Below are positions 53,716 to 64,000 of a DNA stretch of 64,000 nucleotides, in pieces. Source of the stretch: Salvator merianae. Lineage: Eukaryota; Chordata; Lepidosauria; Squamata; Teiidae. The notes below the pieces were generated by a model. It was not told the DNA's origin and ran no database searches. It worked only from the letters and a program-made list of their open reading frames with translations. Every line of letters starts with the position of its first letter. Position 1 is the first letter of the stretch. The stretch covers positions 56,712,943-56,776,942 of the forward strand of contig QVOM02000126.1 of the NCBI GenBank assembly GCA_003586115.2, in the 5' to 3' direction. Made by a program: the position numbers and the translations under genes.

Positions 53716-54873
53716 CCTTCTGACTGATCTTTGTTGTTTCCCTGCAGACAGAAATTATAAATATTTGACTCATTGCAGACTTCAGGCTATAAAAGTCTTA
53801 CCTGAAATGCAGGGTGGGATTTCCAATACCAGAGCCAATCTTTTTCTAAAAACCACGTTAGCAGTTCAGCTAGTGTAATCAACCAGCATAGGTGGGTTTT
53901 TCTAATCTCAAAGAAACAGTCTGCTTTGACATCTCATGCTCTTATTAGTAATTTCTAAATCCTTTTTTGTGAGCTGCAGGAGCTAGGAAACTCACAATCT
54001 CGTGTTCTCAATAGCAGGAACTGCAAGCTGATTTTTTTTTTTTCTAAAAAACCTAAACGGGAAGGAGAAGACTGTTAACCCCAAACTTCTCACTTTATGT
54101 TCTGAGTTTTTAGTTTTCTGGAATCAGGAAGTCCAAGTGGTGAGTGGCAGGAAATCAACCAATTATGAGATAGAAACCATTGCTAGAAGAGTGACTGTTG
54201 TTGAATGAATGAATGAAACAAGAGTTTCACTTTTAGTAGGTGGCTGGGAAAGGATTGTCTTTTGCTCTAGGAATGACTTTTTCAAGACATATCAGATTGC
54301 TCCCTAGGTTGACATGAATAAGACAAGTGGATCAATCTAAAGTTTTCACTTTATCCAACACACAAAAGCACTGCTGTGTAGTATATAGAGATCTCTTTTA
54401 ACATTTACAAGTTAGTAAAAAATAACAGCATGCTTATTTACTTTAAAAGAAACAAAATATCAGAGCTATCAATCTTAGGGATCCAGTACTGCACTCCACT
54501 GTATCTTTACAGAAGAGGTTCCCAAACACAGCCAGTTGGCTTGGTGGTGGCAGCCTATTGCAGCGATGAAAAATTAAGAAGATTTATTAAACAAGCATTT
54601 GTATTAAAATGGTTTCAAATATCTACAGATCATACTTCTACAGATCCAACTTCTACAGTTTTAAGTCAGTCTTAACGCTAACTTCTTCACTGCATTTCTT
54701 ATTTCTCAGTAACTTTGTTGTTGAGGGTTTCCCCCCACATTTTCTATGCCATATGGCTCCTTTGATCCCTTTTGCTCTCGCCAATGTCATTGTTTTATCT
54801 TTCTCTAGCACAAGGCTTTTGTTTTAATTCACTTGGAATTAAAAACATGCTATTACAATTATATAATGTTAAC

Positions 54874-54879
<6 letters not shown>
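53716..54879. other. No recognised feature
   Basis: About 1.2 kb unassigned. ATCTACAGATCATACTTCTACAGATCCAACTTCTACAG (54620-54657) is a small three-unit CTACAGATC-type direct repeat. Confidence 0.4.

Positions 54880-54914
<35 letters not shown>
54880..54914 (+). repeat. (AT)n microsatellite
   Basis: About 17 uninterrupted AT units. Confidence 0.97.
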
Positions 54915-54917
<3 letters not shown>

Positions 54918-55027
54918 AAAAAGGCAATTTGGGATTGTGGCATGGTAATCTTCAAAATGAGGAAATAGTCCCACAAATCATTTTCCGTGTTTGATCACCA
55001 GGATCTGTGAGCAATTCTGCCTGGCAA

Positions 55028-55200
55028 AATGCTATAATAGCATTCATGCTGGCCTGGTAGGAGAAGAGTGCAGCATCCTTGCAGACACCACACTCTTCCT
55101 ACAGATTGAATGTGCTATGAGGGACCAGTGCCATGCAGACACTGCACTGTCACTGTGGATTCAAAGCACTATAAAGATGCTGTGTGGATCCTGCCAATGA
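55028..55200. mobile_element. Possible short DNA element, family I copy 2
   Basis: GCTATAATAGCATTCATG and AGAAGAGTGCAGCATCC pair loosely with CACTCTTCCTAC/AATGTGCTATG. CACTATAAAGATGCTGTGTGG ends it. It shares segments with 44475-44650. Confidence 0.4.
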
Positions 55201-55774
55201 TGCATGTTTTTCACAGATGTGGTTGGCTATAGTGGAATGCGGGTGCTGGTCAGGAATCTAAGATATACTGCATTGTTTGTGTGATGGGGAGATTCCAGAA
55301 GGAAGAGATGTGGCAATTTTTGGAGACAGGGAAAACCTCAAAATGTCTGAATCAAGAGAGATTTGTGCAATCAGGAAGGAAAAACAGTGTCTCAGATGAA
55401 AAGCACACAAGATTAACCAGACTAGTCTCACCATTAGTATGGTGAGAGAGTTCAAAAAGGGGGTCAAAGGAGAGATTGCAACATGTAATATAAGTCTGTA
55501 AAAGCTTAAAAGATTCACTCTCATGAGGACTGAAAGTTTGTTTTCCACAGTGACTGGAAGCAAGGGGGAACCCATGAGATAACTTGGATATAATTAAATG
55601 AGGGTGGCTTTTTTGTTTTTGTTTTGCTATATTTCTTTAACAGTTTCTAATGCCCTCTGTAATAGTTGATGAGTTTGAAATCAAATATTTCCCAGATGCT
55701 AGTTACTCAAAATACAATGGAACCAGGTCCTTTTAGATAGATTGGAATATTTTTATATTTTATTATTCTATCTA
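55201..55774. other. No recognised feature
   Basis: Unassigned. The minus-strand ORF at 55258-55575 has no recognisable domain. Confidence 0.4.
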
Positions 55775-56167
55775 TTCATCTATCCATCTTAATTACATAT
55801 TCATACCTTGTATTTCGACTCCCAAAGGCCTTTAATAAGAGCTCAAAATTAAAAAGAACAAGTAAAACACAAACGCTGGGACAGAAATCACAATAAATCT
55901 AGTGACTGAAAGATTTAGCAGAGAACACAACATATACTTCTACAAGTTGGATGCCACAGCTGTAAAGGCTCTATCCTGCATCTCCTGCCAGAACTCAGCT
56001 GCTGGCAAGGCACAAATCAAGGTCTTGGATGCTGAGTGCTAAGGCACTATAGGTTCATGTGGGAGGCAGAAATCCTACAATTAACTTGGCTCCAAATTAC
56101 TTACCTTCCAGTTGCCCAAATACTGCACATCAACTTTTTTCATTCTTCATCATTGGCTATTCTAACT
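55775..56167 (-). mobile_element. L2-like LINE 3' region (-), part 1
   Basis: CCTTGTATTTCGACTCCCAAAGG opens the match. GCTGTAAAGGCTCTATCCTGCATCTCCTGCCAGA and GGCACAAATCAAGGTCTTGGATGC are then followed by ACTATAGGTTCATGTGGGAGG. This is the reverse-strand order of a squamate LINE 3' region like that at 46153-46382. The class assignment (L2-like) is from memory. Confidence 0.45.
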
Positions 56168-56364
56168 AGGGTGGAAAAGCAGCTGGATGCTTCATTGGAA
56201 CAGGTTACCACAGGAGGTGGTGGGCTCTCCTTCGCTGGAGGTCTTCAAGGAAAGGCTGGACAGATATCTGTCTGGGATGCTTTAGTGAATCCTGCATTGA
56301 GCAGGGGGTTGGACTCGATGACCCTGGAGGTCCCTTCCAACTCTATGATTCTATGATTCTATGA
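56168..56364 (+). mobile_element. CR1-type LINE 3' end (+) with octamer tail
   Basis: CATTGGAACAGGTTACCACAGGAGGTGGTGGGCTCTCCTTCGCTGGAGGTCTTCAAGGAAAGGCTGGACAG (56193-56263) is followed by GGGGGTTGGACTCGATGACC and TCCCTTCCAACTCTATGATTC. It closes with the CR1 hallmark ATTCTATGATTCTATGA (about 56349-56364). This is the clearest CR1 3' terminus in the window. Confidence 0.92.
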
Positions 56365-56490
56365 GAATCATAGATTTGTCAAGCTTAGATTCAAGCTAAC
56401 ACCTTTAATTGGGACCTCAAATGACCAGGGACCCAGTGCAAATTCAACAAAAATCAAAGCAGTGTGTCTCATGACACACACTTATTGCCA
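56365..56490 (-). mobile_element. L2-like LINE 3' region (-), part 2
   Basis: CACCTTTAATTGGGACCTCAAATGACCAGGGACCCAGTGCA resembles the LINE segment CACCTTGAATTGGGCCC..CAGCCAGTGCA that normally follows part 1. The CR1 end therefore appears to split one older LINE copy. Confidence 0.4.
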
Positions 56491-59103
56491 CATTCCTACT
56501 GCTTGAAGTTCCTGAACTGTTTTTAAAAGACATTCCCCTTTATTTTCTTCTATCATGGAACCCAACAGATCCAAATCTGGTTGGGAGAGATCAGAGCTGA
56601 AGCACCAATCAATGCCCCTTTACCCCATTGGCTTTCTGATACAGGTCACTGCTCAATGGAGTACCACTTCTAAAAGCATTGTTTCTCAGCAGCATATCTA
56701 AATACAGAATAAGTTACTTTGCAGAAAGCCAAGCAACACTATTCATAAAAACTAGTACACTCCATCTATTTTCAAGCCCATCCAGTGATAAGATGTGCAT
56801 CCTCCTCAGTGGAGCTCATGCCAAGCACACTTCTGAAGATAAGCCCCCAGGGTTGCGTTTACACGAGCAAAAAAGAGCTGCTAGTAAGAGCCCAAGGGGC
56901 ACGAGACCACATGTCCCAATCCACATCAGGCCAGCAGCTCACCTCCAAGACAGGATTTGGGGATGATCCTAGTGCTGAGTTGAAAAAGACTTTCGGAGGG
57001 CCCTTCCCACCATTGTTCATCCACACCGTCGCTGTGCAGAAAGACGGTGGCAGCGGGGGCAACTTACCTGTCCATTTTCTGCCAAGTGCAATTAGGTCAG
57101 ACAGACAATGGTTGACTTCTGCAGCTGTTTCCTGTTCGACACTTTAGTATACTGTGTGGACATTTTGAAGCAGGGGAATTTTTCTTCCCTGATTTTGAAG
57201 ACTGGAAGAGTGAGGGATGCTGGGCATGTGGACAGCACATTTCTGCCTCTGGGTGCTGCCAACCCCCAGAAAACCTTTTTCATGGTTGTACAGAGGCAGC
57301 CCAAGTCTGGTTTTAAAGCAGAGACAGTTGTGACTCTTTGAAATGATGGGCTGTTAATACATTATTTGAAAGAAAAAGCCATAGTGTCAGATGCTCTTAC
57401 AGGTTTGGCTGTCTTGATGGTGGTGAATGGGCCCCTTACTAAGCTGCTAACTGGTTTTCGTGCACTTAGAAATCTCTTCCTGTCTCTTTGAAAGGTTATA
57501 CCCTGAAGGCCTGAGAAACAGTTTTATAGTGAGCTTAAATGCGTACATATAAGGACAAGGGACCGCATTTAGAAATCATGATAAGTCAAGGTTGCCATTT
57601 TTTTTGGTCTATAGCAAATGGTCTTTTCCAGAGGTATAACTATAACTGAGCAAGCTCAGCTTTTTGTTGCAGTAGAGGGCCCCCTTTTTTCAGCTTAGTG
57701 TTTATTACTGCACTTGTCATCTTAGCCTGCATGGCTGAGGAGCCCTCCTTCCCTCCTTTCTTTGCCAGAGGTCCGTTCCACCCTAGTTATGCCCCTGTTC
57801 CCCCCTAACTCACTCCTCCATTGGCATAAGGCGAAGAAATACATGTGCAGCAATTCCTATGACATCCAAGCTTGTGATTCTTATTTGTTTCTTCTTAATG
57901 TAGCAGCACTCAGAAGGCAGAAAGAAGCTATTGGAAAAGTCTAACTAGTATTCCTGACTCAATGAAACATGGAGGCACATAGATTTTAAAGCAAAGAAAA
58001 GGACCAGAGAGGAGCATTGCTTGGAGGGAGTTCAATCTTTTTGCAGGCATCACCACATTTTGTATTAAAACAGTGTTGTTTCAGTCAAAGAGCATTTTCA
58101 CACTTTCGAACTTAGAACAGGATAACTACAACAGAATGAAAGTTGCCCAGAAGGCAACTCTTTAACAGTGTCTGAATGCACCCATTGTCTCTGAAGGTGC
58201 TAAAAGACAGTAAAAAAGAAGACCTAGGCTGACCTTTAGAAAGTGCAATCCTACACTTAAATTATGATTATATGTGATAGTGTGGTGTGATGATGATGAC
58301 AAATCTGTATGTGTATCTAGGCAGTATATTTTGTCACCATAGTGTTTCAACATTGATAGCTGCACTGACGGAACCATGAGATGTAATTCTCAGCCAATGC
58401 AGAGAATAAATGCCTTCAAGAGGTTGCATATTAATCTGATCCTGAAAAGCAGACCTGGATCTGCATCTCATTATCTGGGTTTAGTGAATACAAGAAAGAG
58501 TCCATAGAAGATGTGTTTTACCAGAGTCTACTGTGCAGTAAAACCAGGAGGACTGAGGGGAGAGGAATAAGGCTCTCTCTGGAGCCTTAGTTCAATCTGC
58601 AAAATATAATTATGAGAGATAAAAGAAAGCCCCCAGTCAAAGCCTCACCCACTTCACCATTGGCTGTACCACAGAAGCCATTGCTGGCCTTAAGAGGGCT
58701 AAATTAGGACTGTTTTTGCAGTGCCATCATCAACTTGCTTTTACTGCTTGTTTTGGAACTATGAGCTAAGTGAATTGAGGATGCCTGGCTCTAACCTCCA
58801 AGAGAGACTAATGTTCCATCAAATTAACTAGCCAAGCCTTGGTGAGAATATGAACATCTGTGCAGCCCTCGGCTCTACTTAGAGAAATCTATGGATCAAG
58901 ACCGCAGCAAAAAAAAAAAAAAGCTGCATCAGGTACTGAACAGATACAGTTGTGGGATATGCAAGTCCAAACCTCTTCAGGTGTTGTTTCTAGTGGTTGG
59001 TTTTAAAGGACAAATGGAAGTGAGTGACATATAAAACATACTCCTTCAGCATTTGTTGAAGAAGATCCTTGTTTGATCAAGCTTTGTATTAGGCACCAAG
59101 ATT
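56491..59103. other. Mostly unassigned
   Basis: About 2.6 kb without a firm feature. ACGGTGGCAGCGGGGGCAACTTACCTG (57044-57070) echoes the AACTTACCT segment of family A. A15 lies at 58908-58922. ORFs at 56679-57341 on both strands show no domain. AAGTGCAATCCTACACTTAAA (58236-58256) resembles one side of a common squamate repeat. Confidence 0.4.
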
Positions 59104-59846
59104 CAGGGTGTGTTCAGACTATCAATTTTTAAAACTGCCTGAATAAAAGGAGCAAGTAATTCCAGGGCACACAGAAAAAAACTTCCAAATACAGCTACCC
59201 ATTGAGTCAATTCAACACTCACCAGTAGTACAGCCTGCAAAGGGTGCTGCTCACTGATTGGCCACTGGGTATGAAATCCCCACCTCTCTGCTGAAACAGT
59301 TTCCAACTCCTTAACTCTTTAACTGCCAGTTTTTTGGGGTTTTTTTGCAAAAGAAACGTCAAGTCTCTCTCTCCTTCCCCGTGCCTCATTATAAGAAATC
59401 ATGGTTTTCTAATCTAAAGAAGACCTTCAAACCAAGGCTGTGAATGTTCTACTCAATTCTCTCTCTCCCCACGCCTCATTATTTTATGAAGTCCAGTGTG
59501 ATTTTTTAAGTTCAGAAGGTAGGATAGGAATTATTTTTTTTGTTACACTTTTGGCTTCCTTTGATCTTCAAAAGTTCCCAGTGCCGGTAAGAGCTTGCTG
59601 GTGCCCCTCCCTCCCTGTCTGATTGTCCAATGAGTTCCTGCAATGCTTTGATTAGTGAAGGCACTCCCTGCTCAGCTCTAAGGTGACCTGAGAGCTCTTT
59701 TCCCCCAATTTTTGAAGGGGCAAATATTTACAGGCTTGGAGGTGCTTGGAGGTAGGGTAAGGTGAATTTCTTGATTTCCTGTGTGCTCCCCCCCCAGTCA
59801 AATTCTCCCCAAAGGTGACTGAAATACTAAGTCTCAACACACCCTC
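59104..59846 (+). mobile_element. Non-autonomous DNA element, family H copy 1
   Basis: 743 bp between the ends CAGGGTGTGTTCAGACT and AGTCTCAACACACCCTC, inverted repeats of about 16 bases. The interior has GATTGGCCACTGGGTATGAAATCCCCACCTC, matched in reverse at 19504-19835. It also has an internal duplication about 91 bases apart (TCTCTCTCTCC...GCCTCATTAT at 59364 and 59458). No transposase ORF is present. The superfamily is not determined. Confidence 0.6.
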
Positions 59847-60590
59847 AGTTGTTTTCTATAATCAAAGTGCTATAACTGACCATACAGCAAGAAAATGAAA
59901 CAGTGTCTCCCGTTTTGCAAACTATAAAACACTGCCAAGTATGATGTCTTAGTGCTATTCTGGGTTTGCTCTGTAGGACTGAAATTGAGTCAGATTTATT
60001 GTGCATAAAGACTTAGAATAAAGATTGGCTCTACTTTTCCCTCCCTACTTCTCTTAAAATAAAACAATTCCATGTGACTCTTTTATTGCCTTTAAGCTCC
60101 TTGGAGCTTGTTCTGTTCAAAGTTGCCGTCTTAAGAACTGTTAAAACAATTGCGTAATGGAGTGAGATCACAGATAGCATCCTTCAAGTTGTCTACATTA
60201 TCTTGCTTCAATGGTCAGTTAATTACTATTTAAAAAGAGAGAGGGGTGGTTTTAAAAGGTTGAACAACATTTGTCGATAACGGGAGTAAATCTTGGCAAT
60301 GTGGATTTACAGCAAAGAAACTCATAAGTAAACCTAATGTGCAATAATAAAAGCTTCCTGTTTCCATCATGTCTCAGTTGGAATTTTCCAAATAAAAAGA
60401 TCTGAAAGGGCATAATATTAACAAGGTTCCTCTGCAAATGAGTACTGGCGATGGAGCTTTCTTCCCAGCCTCCAAAGTTGGGCTGAGCTGGGCTACCATG
60501 AAGTGGGCTGCTGTTGGCCTGTATTGCTGCTGACTGCCCCTACCATCTTGGGTTGGATCACTCAATCCAGCTCAAGTTTGGACCTGCACG
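59847..60590. other. No recognised feature
   Basis: Unassigned. GTGCCTTCATTTACAG (60599-60614) just downstream could serve as a splice acceptor for the candidate at 60591. Confidence 0.4.
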
Positions 60591-60870
60591 GTGATAAGTG
60601 CCTTCATTTACAGGAATGCAGAGTTTGGTGAAACACTGGGGGAGGAACTTTTAGTAGGAGTTATTCGGCTCCCTTCTTCCTGGCTGCATTCAAGCAGAGG
60701 CGAGAAAATGATTGCTGAGAAGCTTGATGTTTGTGATGAAAAGATCTTCCGTAGACAGTTAAAAACAGAAAGAAGGATGCTAATGTCTGAACCTCTGGTG
60801 TCATGAACTGTAAACTGTAATTTTATATATTTGAAATATAAGAACAATAAAATATGTTAAAAAAAAAAAA
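60591..60870 (+). pseudogene. Candidate retrocopy or terminal exon with poly(A)
   Basis: A 71-codon open frame (60591-60806) of mixed, globular-looking composition contains EFGETLGEELL and EKIFRRQLKTERRML. About 40 bases after its stop come AATAAA (60846-60851) and then a run of 12 A (60859-60870). AATAAA followed about 8 bases later by genomic A's suggests either a reverse-transcribed mRNA end or chance. TTCATTTACAG at 60604-60614 would also be a fair splice acceptor. The protein is not recognised. A diverged LINE 3' segment (TTCAAGCAGAGGCGAG is CR1-like) is the main alternative. Confidence 0.3.
60846..60851 (+). promoter_or_regulatory. AATAAA polyadenylation-signal motif
   Basis: A canonical hexamer placed just ahead of an A12 run. 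It is functional only if the upstream sequence is or was transcribed. Confidence 0.35.
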
Positions 60871-61852
60871 TGAACAGGTCTTCTGACCTTAAATGTAATG
60901 ATTGCACAGGCAACTTAGTCCTAGGCCACTCTGAGAACAAAAATATATGATAAGAATTTACAATTTGTTATTTGGATTTACAACCCACTCTTCTCTGACT
61001 ACATATTAGAACCATTAGAGCTTAAATTTTAAACAACAAAACCACAATTAAAATGTTAGCAACCCTAAACAAACCTATACGAACTATGAATGTGCAAAAC
61101 CTGCCGACTCAGAAGGTTCTGCACTTGTGACAGGGTTTCTAGCAGTTCCAAACTTGCAACAATATTTCTTTCCAAAAGGATCCTATTCCCAATGGCTATT
61201 TGTGCATTCTGTCTGAACTCCAAGTTGCAAAGGAAGGAGTTTCACACCTGTATGGAGACTTCAACCTTCTTGTTTGATGGTGAAAGCAGCAGGACCACTT
61301 TCTAAATGGGAAGTGTTTCTTCCTCTTCTGCAGCATCTGGATCCCCTCCACCGGATAATCAACTGGAGATTTTTCACTTCTGAGTAGCGAAACTGATAGC
61401 TGCTTTCAAGTAAAAAAAGGCTGCTTGGAAAGGGATTGAAAAACCTAATTTTCCCTTTATGGGAAATGATCAGTTTCATTGCCCAGGAGGGGGAAAAACG
61501 TAAGGTTTTTTTACTCTCTTTTGGAGTAGAGATTAGAAGAACTGTTTCCCCAAAAGGGAATTAAAAGCCCCCTTTTTACTTTAGAGCTAGAAGGTAAGAA
61601 AATGATGGCTTTTTATTTCATATGGGGGCAGGCCTTCCACTGACCCCTTCTCCTTCCTCCCTACATCAATCTCCTGAGTCAAAAAGAAACCTCTCCCCCC
61701 CACCCCTTTGACAGCGATTTAATCACTGGCTGTTCTGGCAGAACTCTCAGAACATGTTGAGTTTTATTCTCAGTTGGCACAAAACTCATAAAACCTTTGG
61801 TGCACACTCCTAATATGATCCTAAGTAAAGCACAAGAGAATGGAGGTCGTCG
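60871..61852. other. No recognised feature
   Basis: About 1 kb unassigned. ORFs at 61090-61479 show no domain. TTTCCCTTTATGGGAAA-type and CCCCAAAAGGGAATT-type short palindromes occur near 61450-61563. Confidence 0.4.
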
Positions 61853-61985
61853 TCACACCTTTACTTTAATTCTTCTTCAGTCCGTTTTCAGCTTTGAGAA
61901 CTTACACTCTAGTTTGCCTTTCCGTTTCTTCTGTGGACTACTCTGAAGGGGGAAAGGGCTATCCTTTAGCTGGATTTTGTCAACT
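61853..61985. mobile_element. Palindromic MITE, family L copy 2 (partial)
   Basis: GTCACACCTTTACTTTAATTCTTCTTCAGTCCGTTTTCAG matches the left arm of 63297-63520 (AGTCACACCTAAGTTTTAATCCAGCTTCAGTCCACTTTCAG). The right arm is reduced to AGCTGGATTTTGTCAA. Confidence 0.55.
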
Positions 61986-63296
61986 CTGAGGCCGCCTCAT
62001 CCATTGGTTTGTTTTAATTTTGAAGGTGTGGATGAGCGGGAACTCTTTTGGGCTGTTTCCACATCGTCTGCCATGGTGTCTGCCTGCCTTCACTGTTCTG
62101 GGAAGGTCTTGGCTGTAGCAGAATCTTGCCAGAGTCAGTACAGCAGCAGAGTCCAGAAATACCCCCCACCTGCAGCTTGAGGGTTTGCCTGGGTGCTAAA
62201 ACATGGGAGAAAAGTCTGCTGGCAGGAGGAGGAAGAGAAAGAGAAAGAGGGGCAGATGCCATGGCAGAGGATGTGAGAATGTGTATTAGCGCTGAAGAAC
62301 TTTTACAAACCTTTCAGCTGCTTGCCCCATTTCACCTCCATTTTTCCTTCCTTTTCTTAAAAGTCAGTTGAGTGCTGTTGGACAGCCTCGCTGAAAACAG
62401 GAAAGAGGAGACAGAGGAGAATTCTTCTTAGGAGCGTGCAAGGAGGCTTGGGGACTCCAGCAGGACCCCCCGGCTCTCCCCACACCCACACTGTGGCTCA
62501 AATGCCCTTTTCCCTTCTGCTGCCGTCGCCACTGTTCTGTGGACCTTGTGGGGGCTTTTGCTGATGCCTCCCTAGTCTGAAGGCAACACTAAGCCTGGAC
62601 CAGCCGCACAGCAGATCCTCTCCGTGGCCTTCAGTGTGGAGATACACAAGCACACAGTATTTCTACACTGAAACCAACGGAGAGGGGATTAACATTGCCC
62701 TCAGAATTGGCACGAATGTATTCTAGGTGCCAAGACTCAAGGGATGGAGGGAGGCAAGGAGAGATATCAGGAGAGGCGAGAAGCAGCTGAGCTGTGGAGC
62801 CCCCACAGTACCACCTAAGAGCTATGCTTCCCAGACGCTGGGCCAAAGGTGTCCATAAGTGTGTGTCTGTGTGTGCGTGTGCGCACACACACATGCAGGC
62901 ACTTGTGTGCACCCCCCACAGTCCCTGCTTCTCCATCTTTCTGTTTTTTGTTCTTTTTTTAAGTCAAGTCACAAAGCAGAAGTACACCGCTACAGAATTA
63001 GGTAAAACTAGGAGCCAAAACCAGCATGGGTGCTTCTGGGAAGCAAGCAGGGTGCGCAGGGAAGGGGACAAAATGATAATAGATTGTCTGATCAGTAGGC
63101 AGGGGTGAGGAGGGAGGTCTCACTCCTGGGTAAGCAAAAGTTGAGTGCTGGGGTGGCATCCAATCATAGAGGGAAGAGGGAGGGAAAATATCGGAGGGGC
63201 GGAGTGGTAGAAAGTACGCTGTCACCGAACTGAGGTTGCAGAGTGTGATCTCGTAGGCTTTGTGCTCGGTTTCCTCTGTTCTCTGAAATGCACTGA
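61986..63296. other. Unassigned, GC-richer stretch with a GT/GC/CA run
   Basis: About 1.3 kb, somewhat GC-richer than the surroundings (62400-62640), but CpGs are sparse, so it is not a clear CpG island. A GTGTGTCTGTGTGTGCGTGTGCGCACACACACATG run at 62859-62894 is self-complementary. Long chance ORFs (62048-62371, 62794-63108) show no domain. Confidence 0.45.
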
Positions 63297-63520
63297 GGGC
63301 CCAGTCACACCTAAGTTTTAATCCAGCTTCAGTCCACTTTCAGATTGAAAGAACACATCAGCAAAGTGACTGATCATTTTTTTTCCACATTATCTAACCC
63401 AAAGATAGATTTTCTGAGTTAGATAATGCTGAAAGAAAACATCTTATCACTTCACTGATGCGTTCTCTCAGTCTGAAAGTGGACTGAAGCTGGATTCAAA
63501 CTTAGGTGTTACTGGATCCC
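63297..63520. mobile_element. Palindromic MITE, family L copy 3 (near-complete)
   Basis: 224 bp, palindromic over nearly its whole length. The left arm CCAGTCACACCTAAGTTT and on to AGCTTCAGTCCACTTTCAG pairs with CTGAAAGTGGACTGAAGCT and AAACTTAGGTGTTACTGG at the right. AACACATCAGCAAAGTGA pairs with TCACTTCACTGATGCGTT. The centre lies near 63408. No ORF is present. Related copies are at 22345-22552 and 61853-61985. Confidence 0.9.
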
Positions 63521-64000
63521 ATATTATTGGAGTGCGATCAGGCCTGAGGAGAGTCATCTTTAATCACTATGATATTTCTTTTCTCTTCTCCAGCTCTCTT
63601 TGTTTTTAAACAGAAAGCAGTTTGTAAACATTTTAAAATAACTAACAGATCATGTGAGAATTTTAAGTAAATGATTCAATGCTTACCAAAAGAAAGAATG
63701 AGAATAAAACTCATACTTACACAGAGAAAATAGGAATAGTAGTCATGAACTGGATTTCAAGAAATGCACTTTACTGGGTGGAAATTCATGGTATATAATA
63801 ACAGCGAATAAAACCACTCATTCCTGCTCATTCTGCCACCTTTTCTTGGATTTAATGGATTTGCACTAGAACATGACCTCTGGTAATTCCACATAGGTCC
63901 AAGCCACAGCCATTTTTCTTGATGTCCAAAGTATAAGAGATGAAAGCAACGAACAGCAAGGAGGAGAAAATGCCATGTATATCTCATAAACACAAGGTAA
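63521..64000. other. No recognised feature
   Basis: Unassigned AT-rich sequence to the window end. The minus-strand ORF at 63757-63993 has no recognisable domain. Confidence 0.4.

Noticed and set aside
56840..57100. A third family A copy near the AACTTACCT motif
   Set aside because: Only about 25 bases resemble family A. The ends and hairpin block are absent.
61986..63296. Possible promoter or CpG island in the GC-richer stretch
   Set aside because: GC rises, but CpG dinucleotides are sparse and there is no TATA-like or first-exon structure. The long ORFs on both strands have no recognisable domain.
1..64000. Endogenous retrovirus or LTR element
   Set aside because: No paired LTRs, primer-binding site, polypurine tract or gag/pol-like reading frame was seen on either strand.
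1..64000. CRISPR array, operon or bacterial contamination
   Set aside because: No regularly spaced short direct repeats with unique spacers and no dense coding. Base composition and repeats are those of a vertebrate genome.

Overview
The window looks like non-coding DNA from a vertebrate nuclear genome, most likely a squamate reptile (lizard or snake). Reasons: moderate GC, only short chance ORFs, many microsatellites, and a repeat mix typical of squamates. That mix is CR1-type LINEs with octamer-like 3' tails, L2-type LINEs with AAAC/AAAT-rich tails, tRNA-derived SINEs, 5S rRNA-derived SINEs and many short palindromic DNA-transposon derivatives (MITEs). Family names come from recognising characteristic sequence patterns by eye. 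No database search was run, and species cannot be fixed.

I found no convincing host protein-coding exon, tRNA, rRNA or CRISPR array. The nearest thing to a host gene is a possible retrocopy or terminal exon at 60591-60870, where an ORF is followed by AATAAA and a run of A. The only long coding trace is the broken reverse-transcriptase ORF of an L2-type LINE at 47300-49024, with shorter CR1 RT remains at 4525-4905 and 28755-29300. The best reading is an intron or intergenic region built by successive transposon insertions.

Layout. 0-10 kb: DNA elements M1, D1, A1 and M2, a tail-to-tail CR1 pair, a CR1 RT fragment, an approximately 169-bp degenerate tandem array (5985-6745) and a tRNA-SINE. 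10-25 kb: B1 and B2, an 80-bp duplication, repeat K in two copies (the second split by a nested element A2), CR1 3' ends, D2, D3, H2, a fold-back element N and L1 of family L. 25-36 kb: a 5S-SINE, a CR1 body on the plus strand, a long minus-strand CR1 broken by an L2 tail and by a 1.35-kb insertion, L2 3' ends, tRNA-SINEs and fold-back F1. 36-46 kb: fold-backs J2, G and E, M3, microsatellites and a tRNA-SINE. 46-52 kb: an L2/CR1/SINE cluster, the L2 ORF, a 5S-SINE, M4 and F2. 52-64 kb: mostly unassigned DNA, an L2-like repeat split by a CR1 3' end, a 740-bp TIR element H1, the A-tailed candidate at 60.6 kb and palindromic family L copies.

There are no interacting genes to describe. What the window offers is several non-autonomous DNA-transposon families, some made of serial hairpins and present in two to five copies here, plus nested insertions that give a relative order of activity.
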